The notes: generated from the sequence alone by a model not told the origin. Shown: positions 1 through 7,256, counted from the stretch's first letter. The stretch: 13,919 nt of DNA from SKGA01 sp051819745 (GCA_051819745.1 JBNJGO010000025.1:1-13919); one strand, 5' to 3'. Numbers and translations: made by a program.

Positions 1-218
1 GCATATGGGACGACGATAAAAGACCCGTCGTCGAGAAGGGAATCGAGTTGGCGTTGCGTATCACTATCCACTCTTTCTCGAATGTCTTGCGTTTTTGAAA
101 ATGCATTGCTAAACATCGAAATACCAAAGCCAAGAATGACCAGCCCTAATATGATAATAACGAGCATGTTGATTGAAAGTTGGAATCCTTTTTTTGAAGA
201 AATCATTGTATCAACCAT
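1..218 (-). CDS. Type IV pilin-like surface protein, 3' part cut by window edge
   Basis: The reading frame is open from an ATG at 218 to the window edge, giving 72 codons. It encodes a short basic leader (ISSKKG), then FQLSIN and a hydrophobic stretch of about 20 residues (LVIIILGLVILGFGISMF), then a polar segment rich in Arg, Asp and Gln. This is the layout of archaeal type IV pilin-like (class III signal peptide) proteins, where a PibD/EppA-type peptidase cuts near the basic-hydrophobic junction. The QLSIN core matches the 179-residue protein encoded at 985-1524, so the two are probably paralogues. The gene starts 22 bases after the stop of the previous gene and is probably the fourth member of the same operon. 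No convincing SD is visible before the ATG; an alternative ATG lies four codons later at 206. The C-terminal domain lies outside the window, so the function is unknown. Confidence 0.7.
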   Translation of the reverse strand, partial: MVDTMISSKKGFQLSINMLVIIILGLVILGFGISMFSNAFSKTQDIRERVDSDTQRQLDSLLDDGSFIVVPY

Positions 219-240
219 ATAATTATCGCTAGCCAGAGCA

Positions 241-717
241 TTATGTTACAGTTACTGTCGTTTGAGAAGTCGCGACAGCAGTATCATCACAAAGGACACT
301 AAAATTACATCTGTAAAGACCTGGCGCTCCCGAAAAAGTGAATGTACCATAAATATTTTCTGAAGTGCCGATTTTGATAGGAATAAGCGATACTGTTTGG
401 TTCACAGACAATTCTTGACATGATACATCAAGACGAGCACCTTTTGATTCGCAAGCTTCGCTTTCAGGACCCGCATTTTCTGGATTGTACAAGCTCACAC
501 CAAGAACGATGGGTTCTCCGGAAACTACTTCTGGATCTATAATTGGAGTGAAAGGAGTTGTTTCCTCTGCCTGTTCGACAGTATTATTTGCCACTTCAGA
601 TAATTCTTCAACACGGGAGTTTTCAGACCCTCCAGTAAAAACAAATGCAAGAATTACCGCGAGGATTACAAGAACAATACCCCCAACGACAAGCTTGTGT
701 TCAGTATCTACGTCCAC
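241..717 (-). CDS. Membrane-anchored exported protein with a four-cysteine domain
   Basis: No named family was recognised. The N-terminus (VDTEHK) is followed by one strongly hydrophobic segment (LVVGGIVLVILAVILAFVF), a Glu/Asn/Thr-rich linker, and a C-terminal beta-rich domain. That domain carries four cysteines in the pattern C-x10-C ... C-x5-C, with the words GARLDVSC and YRCNFSVLC, and resembles the domain in the protein at 985-1524. An N-in, domain-out topology with two disulfides is inferred. I prefer the GTG at 717 as start because AGGTGA lies eight bases upstream of it. A GTG at 729, four codons earlier, immediately follows the TAG of the previous gene but has no SD of its own. The gene is the third member of the operon and ends in TAA. 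It is in the same reading frame as the two genes before it. Confidence 0.7.
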   Translation of the reverse strand: MDVDTEHKLVVGGIVLVILAVILAFVFTGGSENSRVEELSEVANNTVEQAEETTPFTPIIDPEVVSGEPIVLGVSLYNPENAGPESEACESKGARLDVSCQELSVNQTVSLIPIKIGTSENIYGTFTFSGAPGLYRCNFSVLCDDTAVATSQTTVTVT

Positions 718-729
718 TATACCACTCAC

Positions 730-960
730 CTATTTTCTTTTTAGTATGTGAACTTCCTTGATAAGAATCCACGCAAATACGAGTAGTATGATAAGACCTA
801 TAGTCATGACAAAATAACCAACAATCATTTCAGCCCCTATTGCAAGAAGAGCAATTCCTAAAGCGGTGAGAAGAACACCAAGAAGAGCGAACTTATCCAT
901 GATCATTTTCATCATCTGGAATTCTTCATCTTTTGTCAATCGAATTTTTTTTTGCACCAT
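730..960 (-). CDS. Small membrane protein with two transmembrane helices
   Basis: This 76-residue protein has a charged N-terminus (VQKKIRLTKDEE), two hydrophobic segments (about residues 22-40 and 46-65) and a basic tail (HILKRK), so both ends are predicted to be cytoplasmic. No known family was recognised. The start is set at the ATG at 960 because the sequence before it reads GGTGAT-TGAT-ATG, a good archaeal SD at normal spacing; a GTG at 969 lies inside that SD. It sits between two genes for exported domain proteins, ends in TAG, and abuts the next gene. A role as an assembly or anchoring partner of the pilin-like proteins is only a guess from its position. Confidence 0.7.
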   Translation of the reverse strand: MVQKKIRLTKDEEFQMMKMIMDKFALLGVLLTALGIALLAIGAEMIVGYFVMTIGLIILLVFAWILIKEVHILKRK

Positions 961-984
961 ATCAATCACCTTTTGAGATTTGAT

Positions 985-1524
985 CTACGAAGTTACTTTG
1001 ATAAATGCAGATTCTGATTCTGCTAATACCATCTCATCATCGTCATTATCATCATCTTCACAGAAAATTTGGACTTTACAAGGATAACTTTTCGCCGGTG
1101 CTTCAGTAATAAAAATACCACCTACTTTCTTTCCTTCACCTTGTTCAACATTTACATCGAGAACAGTGGGTGTTTCAGTCCAATTCAGACCACCACTACA
1201 AGTTATATTCAATCTGGCCCCATCAGAACAGCCAGGAGTATCTTTGTTATAGAAACCGACAGCGACAGTATTCTCTTTGTTTCGTTTGATTTCAAGACCG
1301 TTGATATTTGTTATTGGTTTGTCTGCAGTTGCTTGTTCAGTGAGATCCATCGATTCTAGTGAACCCATTAGTTTGTCTTTTCCTGAGCCAAGAACTCCTC
1401 TGATAAGTCCCAATCCGAGACCGAGAACCGCCATTGCCATAACAAGAATAACAATCGCGTTAATAGAAAGTTGCATTGAAGCGCTTCTGCTTCGCTTTTT
1501 GTAAGGACCAAATAGTTTTGTCAT
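985..1524 (-). CDS. Type IV pilin-like protein with four-cysteine exported domain
   Basis: This 179-residue protein is the first gene of the surface operon. The N-terminus is basic (KKRSRSAS), then MQLSIN and a helix of about 22 hydrophobic residues (residues 21-42), as in archaeal pilin-like proteins processed by a prepilin peptidase. The body is beta-rich, with cysteines at 99, 109, 149 and 155 (C-x9-C ... C-x5-C) and the words GARLNITC and YPCKVQIFC, resembling the protein at 241-717. An acidic run of Asp/Glu with one Asn follows Cys155 (residues 156-164). The start is firm: GAGGTG lies six bases before the ATG. The gene ends in TAG, with the next gene beginning 24 bases further on in the same frame. 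Pilus subunit, pseudopilin or adhesin are all possible; the sequence does not decide. Confidence 0.72.
   Translation of the reverse strand: MTKLFGPYKKRSRSASMQLSINAIVILVMAMAVLGLGLGLIRGVLGSGKDKLMGSLESMDLTEQATADKPITNINGLEIKRNKENTVAVGFYNKDTPGCSDGARLNITCSGGLNWTETPTVLDVNVEQGEGKKVGGIFITEAPAKSYPCKVQIFCEDDDNDDDEMVLAESESAFIKVTS
1033..1059 (-). repeat. Short acidic triplet tract (GAT/GAC-rich)
   Basis: A 27-base run of near-repeated triplets encodes nine residues that are all Asp or Glu except one Asn. It lies directly after the last cysteine of the four-Cys domain and is absent from the paralogous domain at 241-717. Slippage is a likely origin; an acidic metal-binding loop is possible but unproven. 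Confidence 0.5.
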
Positions 1525-1573
1525 AATTCACACCTCTTTAGACGCGGATAAAAAAATAAACCCTTTTTGTTGT

Positions 1574-1615
1574 AGTATCACAACACAGTATAAAACACGT
1601 TCATTCATTTATATA
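1574..1615 (-). promoter_or_regulatory. Promoter region of the pilin-like operon with a 17-base shared word
   Basis: On the minus strand a TATA-like box (TATATAAA, 1615-1608) would place transcription start near 1586, giving a leader of about 60 bases. That is clearly longer than for other genes in this window. The predicted start falls inside TACTGTGTTGTGATACT (1590-1574), which recurs exactly in front of tpi at 12512-12496. Other A/T boxes (near 1638 and 1594) leave the start uncertain. Confidence 0.45.
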
Positions 1616-1709
1616 TCTTTCGTAAAAAAAGACCTTTTTATAAGAAAATATCTTTTCATACTACATAAAATAGCGATACTAATAGCGTGAGAATAACATT
1701 AATAACAAT

Positions 1710-1718
1710 AAAAAAAAA
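1710..1718 (-). terminator. Oligo-T terminator after proS
   Basis: On the minus strand, 15 bases after the proS stop codon, there is a run of nine T residues followed by more T-rich sequence. Archaeal RNA polymerase terminates on such oligo-T tracts without needing a hairpin, and none is evident here. Confidence 0.55.
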
Positions 1719-1732
1719 GAGAAAATGAAATA

Positions 1733-3202
1733 TTAATGGCTTTTGGCAATGTAAACCACATGATGTGCTTTTTTTCCACATACAGGACAGTCACAAAAAA
1801 CATCTTCATCTTTTCCAAACCATTCACCACGAACTTCAGCACCAACATCTTTTTCAATAACTTCGGCACAAGATTCACCATCTTTTTCAGTCGAGCAAAA
1901 GGAAGTTCGGACCATTTTTCCTTGATCAATATGCATCCGTATTTCAGCAAGAGTCTGTGCAGTCTCGAGTTTTGTGTCAAATACATCGTCTGCTTTCCTA
2001 ACAAGGTTGGAAGTGAATGTTGTTTGGATAGTGGCAAGAAATTCATTGAGTTCCGATCGAGGTACTACTTCTTTTGATCCTGTATCTCGTCGAAAGACCA
2101 TCACACTGTTTTGTTCTATATCTCGAGGACCTAATTCTAGACGAACAGGAACTCCTTTGAGTTCCCAGTGATTGAATTTGAATCCCGGACTAACATCTCT
2201 TCGTTCATCGACGAGCACAGAATAACCTTCCTGCTCCAATTCATTCTTAAGAGTATGGACGTTTTCGAGAACAGTTTCTTCCTTATTTTTCTTAAGTATA
2301 GGTACTATGACAATATGATGAGGAGCTACATCCCAAGGAAGAACGAGTCCTTTGTCATCACCATGGAAAGTGATAAGAGCACCATAATTTCTTGAATGAC
2401 AAGGACCGTAACAAGTTATCCAGCCAAGTTGCTCTTGTTCTTTATCATCTTTGAAGGTTACATCAAATGGTTTGCTGAAATTTTGTCCAATAAGGTGTGT
2501 TGAAGGTAATTGCAATACTTTTCCGCTTGGAAGAAGAACATCCGCCGCGAAGGTATTTACTGCTCCAGGAAATTTATCCCATTGGGGTCTTTTGAAGAAA
2601 ATATGCGGTAAAGCCATCTTTTTATGAAGAAGATCTTCAGTTATTTGCATATCTTCGTGAACTTGACGTGTAGCATCTTTTTCAGTTGCAAAAACATTAT
2701 GTGCTTCAGTCCAATGAAGTTCCCTCGTTCTCATGAATGGACGAGTCATTTTTGTTTCGTGTCTGAATACACTGACTGATTGGTATCTTTTTAGAGGAAG
2801 ATCCTTATAGCTTCGAATCCATTTTCCATACATATCATACAGCGCAGTTTCAGATGTTGGTCTGAGAGCATAGCGCGTATCAAATGTTTTATCCCCTGCT
2901 CCAGTCACCCAAAACACTTCTGGTGTGAAACCTTCGACATGTTCTGCTTCTTTGTGAAAATTTTCTTCTGGTATGAGAAGAGGCATGATAAGAGGTTCGT
3001 GTTGTGTTGATTCGAGTTTGTCTTCCCACATGCGAGTTATTTTTCTAATACTGCGTACGGCCCAGGGCATGTAGACGGGAAATCCTTTAAGATTATATCT
3101 TGTGTCAGCAAGATCTGCTTTCTTCATAAGTTCGGTGAACCATTCACTGAAGTTCTCGTCTTTTTCTACCGTCAATTTTGCTCCGGTTTCTTTTTTTGCC
3201 AT
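1733..3202 (-). CDS. proS: Prolyl-tRNA synthetase, archaeal/eukaryal type
   Basis: Charges tRNA-Pro with proline using ATP in the cytoplasm. The 489-residue product has the class II catalytic core: FPVYMPWAVRSIRKI, the TSETALY word of the proline site, and the RHETKMTRPFMRTRELHWTEAH stretch, whose key residues are the motif 2 Arg and the RTRE element. An anticodon-binding domain follows (around VLVDERRDVSPG), then the C-terminal zinc-type domain with cysteines 436, 445, 470, 472 and 475. There is no bacterial editing insertion, which makes it the archaeal/eukaryal form. The start is the ATG at 3202, preceded by GTGAT at four bases; a GTG at 3211 lies in that SD. The final residue is His (codon CAT at 1738-1736), whereas this family normally ends in a conserved Tyr. 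The gene has its own promoter. Confidence 0.95.
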   Translation of the reverse strand: MAKKETGAKLTVEKDENFSEWFTELMKKADLADTRYNLKGFPVYMPWAVRSIRKITRMWEDKLESTQHEPLIMPLLIPEENFHKEAEHVEGFTPEVFWVTGAGDKTFDTRYALRPTSETALYDMYGKWIRSYKDLPLKRYQSVSVFRHETKMTRPFMRTRELHWTEAHNVFATEKDATRQVHEDMQITEDLLHKKMALPHIFFKRPQWDKFPGAVNTFAADVLLPSGKVLQLPSTHLIGQNFSKPFDVTFKDDKEQEQLGWITCYGPCHSRNYGALITFHGDDKGLVLPWDVAPHHIVIVPILKKNKEETVLENVHTLKNELEQEGYSVLVDERRDVSPGFKFNHWELKGVPVRLELGPRDIEQNSVMVFRRDTGSKEVVPRSELNEFLATIQTTFTSNLVRKADDVFDTKLETAQTLAEIRMHIDQGKMVRTSFCSTEKDGESCAEVIEKDVGAEVRGEWFGKDEDVFCDCPVCGKKAHHVVYIAKSH

Positions 3203-3232
3203 GAGTATCACTCGAATATTAACAAGAGCCGT

Positions 3233-3240
3233 ATTATAAA
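3233..3240 (-). promoter_or_regulatory. TATA-like box of proS
   Basis: TTTATAAT on the minus strand is centred 35 bases before the proS ATG, predicting a leader of about 10 bases that begins at the GTGAT ribosome binding site. It lies in the 65-base gap after the metallo-hydrolase gene. Confidence 0.5.
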
Positions 3241-3267
3241 TATTGCTATTATTGAAATTATGCTGTT

Positions 3268-3894
3268 TTAGTAATCTTTATGTCGTATGAATTCTTCAAC
3301 CCACTCTCGCTCATCACCAATAGTTGTTGGCTGGCCATGACCGGGGTAAACCATCGTATCGTCAGGAAGTTCAAGGAGTTTTTTAAGTGATTGTTTCATT
3401 GCTAAAGAATCTGATCCAGGAAGGTCGGTTCGACCGCACGTTCCTTTAAATAAAGTGTCTCCTGAAAAAAGCAGTCGTTCTTTTTCGTTGTATAAGCTAA
3501 TTCCACCTTGAGAATGTCCTGGAGTGTGAATAACAACAAATGTTGTCGAACCTATCGTTATTGTTGAATTGAAAGGATGTATTGACGAAGGTAGTGTAAT
3601 TTCATAGTCTGCAAATCGTTGCTCGAGAAGAGATGATGTTTCAAGAGAATCAATGTCTTTTTGATGTAAATAGCAATTCACAAAAAAATGACACGCACCC
3701 ATTATATGGTCAAAATGATTGTGAGTGAGAAGTATCGCATTACAATTACCAGTGCAAAGTTTTTTCAGGTGTTGTAATTCATTTTCGTTTGCAGTTCCAG
3801 GATCGATGATAGCACAATCAGCCGTATCTTGAGAACAAAGAACATAAGCGTTAGTCCTAAGAGGACCTACTTTACATTGCTTGACAAGTATCAT
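3268..3894 (-). CDS. Metallo-beta-lactamase-fold hydrolase, glyoxalase II-like
   Basis: A 208-residue zinc hydrolase of the metallo-beta-lactamase fold, closest in motif pattern to glyoxalase II (thioester hydrolase) and related small archaeal and bacterial enzymes. All metal ligands are visible: THNHFDH (His58, His60, Asp62, His63), HTPGHSQGG (His127), FSGDTLF (Asp146) and YPGHGQPT (His186). The GRTDLPG word after the Asp ligand is typical of the family. It lacks the long C-terminal substrate domain of glutathione-dependent glyoxalase II, so the substrate cannot be read from sequence. The start is the ATG at 3894 because GGTGAT lies four bases before it; the upstream ATG/GTG codons fall in or beside that SD. 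It follows pheT by 25 bases with no promoter between, so it is probably co-transcribed with pheST. Confidence 0.85.
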   Translation of the reverse strand: MILVKQCKVGPLRTNAYVLCSQDTADCAIIDPGTANENELQHLKKLCTGNCNAILLTHNHFDHIMGACHFFVNCYLHQKDIDSLETSSLLEQRFADYEITLPSSIHPFNSTITIGSTTFVVIHTPGHSQGGISLYNEKERLLFSGDTLFKGTCGRTDLPGSDSLAMKQSLKKLLELPDDTMVYPGHGQPTTIGDEREWVEEFIRHKDY

Positions 3895-3919
3895 GACCAT
3901 CACCACTTAATCTAACCAT

Positions 3920-5605
3920 TCAATTACAAAATGGTTCAAGAGATATTTCAAATGCTCCAACAGGTGCTTGAAGTCCGAAATGTTCAAGTGTTTTTGGGTG
4001 TAATTCGCCCACTTCACCTATAGATTTTCCATCGAATAACACTTTTGCAGATCTCCCTTCTATGAAATAAGGTGTTGTTATTGGTTCGAATGTTATTACT
4101 TCATTCATTGATCTTAATACTGCTTCAAGCACTTGCCGTATTTGAGTGAATGTTACTTTGTTGTCAGTGATCAGAGCCGATAAGTGGAGTTCATTTCGTG
4201 CAGTAACATCTTTATGTTTATCAGGAAGAGTTACGAATGCACCTTCGAAAATGTGTTGAGGTAGTGTTTTGCTTCTGTTATGTGAAATGCTTTTGAGAAG
4301 TTCTGGTAGTAATCTTGTTCGAAGAAGTGTTTGGTTCTCATTACCATTTGCTATGGGAACATATGATTCTTTTTTTGAATCCAACCCTAGTGATTCAAAT
4401 TGAGTGTTTTCATTTGATATGGCAAAGGTGAATGTTTCTAGAAAACCAAGACCTACAAGAATACGAGCAAGTTCTTCTCGTTTACGAGAATGAGTTAATT
4501 CACTTCCTATTCCGGGAACTCTAGGCGTACTAAGAACGAAATTGTTAAAACCATATGCCCTAGCAATATCATCCATTATATCTACTTCATGCCATAAATC
4601 AAATCGAAAACAAGGCGCTTTTAGTTCGTAGATAGTATCATCAGAAGTTGTTGATATGGAAGTAACTTCATACATCATTTTTGATAATAATCTTTTCATT
4701 TCATCTTGGTTTAATGTCAAGCCAAGATATTTTTGTATTGTGCTTTGATGAAGTTTTCGCTCTCTAGAGTTAAGATGAGGGGTTTTATCAATCGAACCAT
4801 CAGGATAGGTTACGTTTACATTGTGAATTTCACCACCCATGTCTGAAAACATTGTTGTTAGATAGACCAGTAGTTCATTGAGTATTGTTGTTTCAAATCC
4901 ACTACATTCGATAAATAAATCTGTTGTTGAAGATGATACTCGTCCTGTTTTTTCAGAATTAATAATTGGTGGAAGCGACAATATCTCACTGTTAGCATCT
5001 ATGAAATAAGGATATACTTCAGCGTCTTTTAGAAGATGATGATAAGCAATACCCGTCTCGTGTTGTTCAAGAATTTCTTGTCCAGTCATTTCGTTGTCTG
5101 CTTGAAGTGGTTTGAATTGAATATGTTCTGGCTTATCAGCAGTATATGTTATCGGCATCGAAATAACATCTAGTGGATAAATACCAATAGCTCCGCGTGA
5201 ACGTTTTCGACCAAGTGTCGCGTGAAGTTTTTCTTGAACTTGAATCACCTCATCAATATCTTCTTGAGACATTGAAAGTCCCGTTATAACAGCACATACT
5301 GTTTTTGGTCGAACTTCAGATACTTTTTCAGTGACCTTAACGGTATAATCACTTTCTTTTGGAGAATAGGAAAATATTTTTTGTTGTTCACCCACAAAAG
5401 AATGTATTGCTCTTGCTAGGCCATGAGCACTTATGAGATCCAGTCGATCAGGAGTTACTTCTACGGTTAATTGCTCTTCTTGCTCCTCTTTGAGTTCCAT
5501 CCCCATATCAAATAATGCTTTTTCAACATCTTTTGTTGTGAGTTTCGAACCGTGTTGTTTTAATGCTTGAAATAATACTTGTGATGAAATTGTTGTTACT
5601 ACCAT
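3920..5605 (-). CDS. pheT: Phenylalanyl-tRNA synthetase beta subunit, archaeal type
   Basis: Non-catalytic partner of PheS in the (alpha-beta)2 enzyme that charges tRNA-Phe. At 561 residues it has the archaeal/eukaryal length, without the long N-terminal tRNA-binding and C-terminal anticodon domains of bacterial PheT. Visible regions, in order, are the N-terminal domain (FDMGMELKEE, VEVTPDRLDL), the B3/4 editing-like region (RSRGAIGIYPLD ... IINSEKTGRVS), the B5 region (around HQSTIQKYLGL) and a degenerate synthetase core ending at KSIGEVGELHPK. The ATG shares one base with the pheS stop (TGATG). It is preceded by GAGGAGGG, the strongest SD in the window, consistent with translational coupling and equal subunit supply. 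It ends in TGA. Confidence 0.94.
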   Translation of the reverse strand: MVVTTISSQVLFQALKQHGSKLTTKDVEKALFDMGMELKEEQEEQLTVEVTPDRLDLISAHGLARAIHSFVGEQQKIFSYSPKESDYTVKVTEKVSEVRPKTVCAVITGLSMSQEDIDEVIQVQEKLHATLGRKRSRGAIGIYPLDVISMPITYTADKPEHIQFKPLQADNEMTGQEILEQHETGIAYHHLLKDAEVYPYFIDANSEILSLPPIINSEKTGRVSSSTTDLFIECSGFETTILNELLVYLTTMFSDMGGEIHNVNVTYPDGSIDKTPHLNSRERKLHQSTIQKYLGLTLNQDEMKRLLSKMMYEVTSISTTSDDTIYELKAPCFRFDLWHEVDIMDDIARAYGFNNFVLSTPRVPGIGSELTHSRKREELARILVGLGFLETFTFAISNENTQFESLGLDSKKESYVPIANGNENQTLLRTRLLPELLKSISHNRSKTLPQHIFEGAFVTLPDKHKDVTARNELHLSALITDNKVTFTQIRQVLEAVLRSMNEVITFEPITTPYFIEGRSAKVLFDGKSIGEVGELHPKTLEHFGLQAPVGAFEISLEPFCN

Positions 5606-7215
5606 CAGTTTCCCTCCTCAAGATTTGGTTGTGGCGTTTTATGGTGTGCAATCCAGTCAAAATCTACTGTTGGACCCACTAGTTCTCGAAGATTTGTTTT
5701 TCCTGTCAAGAGTGCTGCCATCCTACTAGCACCCATCCCCCATGCAATAACCGTTTTGTCTTTTAGACCATAGGGGGCGAGGCTTTCAGGTCGAAATATT
5801 CCTGAATTTATTAGAGCATGCCATTTTTTTGTGTGTTCGTTGAAATAATGGGCTTCAATACTTGGTTCAGTATATGGATTGTATGTTGGTTTGAATCGTA
5901 TTTTATGTATGCCTAGTCGAGCATAGAATTCTTTGATAAATCCCATCAAATCAGAAATAGTAAGATTATCTCCTATTACAAACCCTTCTGCTTGTATGAA
6001 TTCTGCAAGGTGCGTTGTATCAACAGCTTCGTTTCGAAAGACATTTGCCACATAAAAATATTTTCCTTCAGTAATTCCTTTTTCACCAAACATTCGAAAT
6101 GTTGTTGCCGTACTGTGTGTTCGTAAGATAAGCTCTCGAGATAGTTGGGCATTCCAGGGAGCACCATGTCCTATTGATCCCGAATCACCACCTGTTTCGT
6201 GAACCTCTTTAACTCTTCGAACTAGCTCCTCATCAGGTAAGGTTCCTTTTTGCCCTATAAAGAAAGTATCTTGCTCATCTCGTGCAGGATGGTCTTGCGG
6301 TATCCACATTGAATCCATGCACCAGAATGCAGTTTCAACCCATGGACCTTTCATCTCTTGAAAACCCATTTGTATGTAAATATCTCGCAGTAATCCAGCG
6401 ACTTCTCTCATGGGATGTCTTCTCCCACCTTGTATCTTTGGTACTGGCGATGAGACATCATATGTTCGAAATGTTTTTTCTTTCCAAGAACCATCTTTGA
6501 GCATGTCTGAAGTGAGTTGTTCTTCAAATGAAGAAAAATCAATGTCTTTTTTGGTAAGTGAAATGCCTAACGATGTCAAGTGAACAGTTGTCGTTGTTTT
6601 TGTTTGTATTGAAAGTAAGTCTTTTCGTTTAGATAACTGTTTAGCAATAGTTTGTTGTTCATTTGAAAGTTCATCCCATCGTTTAGGGAATGTTGTTTGC
6701 GAAATGAATTCCTGCGGTTGATATACTTCCTCTTGAGTTAATGCTTTACCAGCAGAAGTCGCTTGCAATAAAAGCCCTTTACCTTGAGATGATTTATTAA
6801 CAGTTATTGCCTGAAGAGATTTGAGAACTCCAATGCAAGCCATAATTTCTTGTGGTGGCAGTGTTGTTTCTGTCGAGATTTCTTGAGGAGATTTAGCTTG
6901 TGAAAGAGTATTTTCTAATACTAGTAGTTCAGGAAGTTTGTGTTCTTTAGAAAAAGATCCTAAGGAATCCAGATATATTATTTTGTACTTAGCATTATCC
7001 AAGGTTAGTATATTCTTGTTCGACAACCACATCAAAGCTCTTTTTATTTCCGCGTCCTTAAACCCTGTTTCTGTAATGAGCTCGTCAACAGTTATTGAAT
7101 CTTTAAGATAAGGAAGAATATTTCGTTCTATTTCTGAAAGCGATCGTATGAGGTCATCAAGATCTGTCAAAGAGGAGGTGTTTGAAGTAGAGGATTGATC
7201 CTTTTTTGATACCAT
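5605..7215 (-). CDS. pheS: Phenylalanyl-tRNA synthetase alpha subunit, archaeal type
   Basis: Catalytic subunit of PheRS. The 536-residue product starts with winged-helix-like tRNA-binding segments (about residues 25-220), as in archaeal and eukaryal PheS. The class II core follows: motif 1 around GGRRHPMREVAGLLRDIY, the substrate-pocket words MKGPWVETAFWCMD and DHPARDEQDTFF, motif 2 with FRNEAVD (Arg394) and EFIQAEG, and motif 3 GMGASRMAALLTG (Arg498). The gene appears to be read from a leaderless mRNA: a TATA-like box is centred 28 bases before the ATG and no SD is present. It is first in a probable pheS-pheT-hydrolase operon. Confidence 0.95.
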   Translation of the reverse strand: MVSKKDQSSTSNTSSLTDLDDLIRSLSEIERNILPYLKDSITVDELITETGFKDAEIKRALMWLSNKNILTLDNAKYKIIYLDSLGSFSKEHKLPELLVLENTLSQAKSPQEISTETTLPPQEIMACIGVLKSLQAITVNKSSQGKGLLLQATSAGKALTQEEVYQPQEFISQTTFPKRWDELSNEQQTIAKQLSKRKDLLSIQTKTTTTVHLTSLGISLTKKDIDFSSFEEQLTSDMLKDGSWKEKTFRTYDVSSPVPKIQGGRRHPMREVAGLLRDIYIQMGFQEMKGPWVETAFWCMDSMWIPQDHPARDEQDTFFIGQKGTLPDEELVRRVKEVHETGGDSGSIGHGAPWNAQLSRELILRTHSTATTFRMFGEKGITEGKYFYVANVFRNEAVDTTHLAEFIQAEGFVIGDNLTISDLMGFIKEFYARLGIHKIRFKPTYNPYTEPSIEAHYFNEHTKKWHALINSGIFRPESLAPYGLKDKTVIAWGMGASRMAALLTGKTNLRELVGPTVDFDWIAHHKTPQPNLEEGN

Positions 7216-7237
7216 ACTGTAGTTGATACGAGAACTT

Positions 7238-7248
7238 CTTTATAAAAA
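7238..7248 (-). promoter_or_regulatory. TATA-like box of the pheS operon (leaderless spacing)
   Basis: TTTTTATAAAG on the minus strand is centred 28 bases before the pheS ATG, so the predicted transcription start is at or within a few bases of the start codon. No SD precedes the ATG. Confidence 0.6.
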
Positions 7249-7256
7249 TTTGCCAT

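Noticed and set aside
485..751. An 88-codon plus-strand ORF
   Set aside because: It is the antisense shadow of the four-Cys protein gene, with no promoter or SD and a composition typical of antisense frames.
1069..1504. Two overlapping plus-strand ORFs opposite the first pilin-like gene
   Set aside because: They are antisense to a gene with a strong SD and recognisable pilin-like start; no supporting signals.
1699..2046. A 115-codon minus-strand ORF within the end of proS
   Set aside because: It overlaps proS in another frame; the proS frame carries the clear zinc-domain cysteines, so this is a shadow.
5976..6167. A 63-codon minus-strand ORF inside pheS
   Set aside because: It overlaps pheS motif 2 in a different frame, with no start signal.
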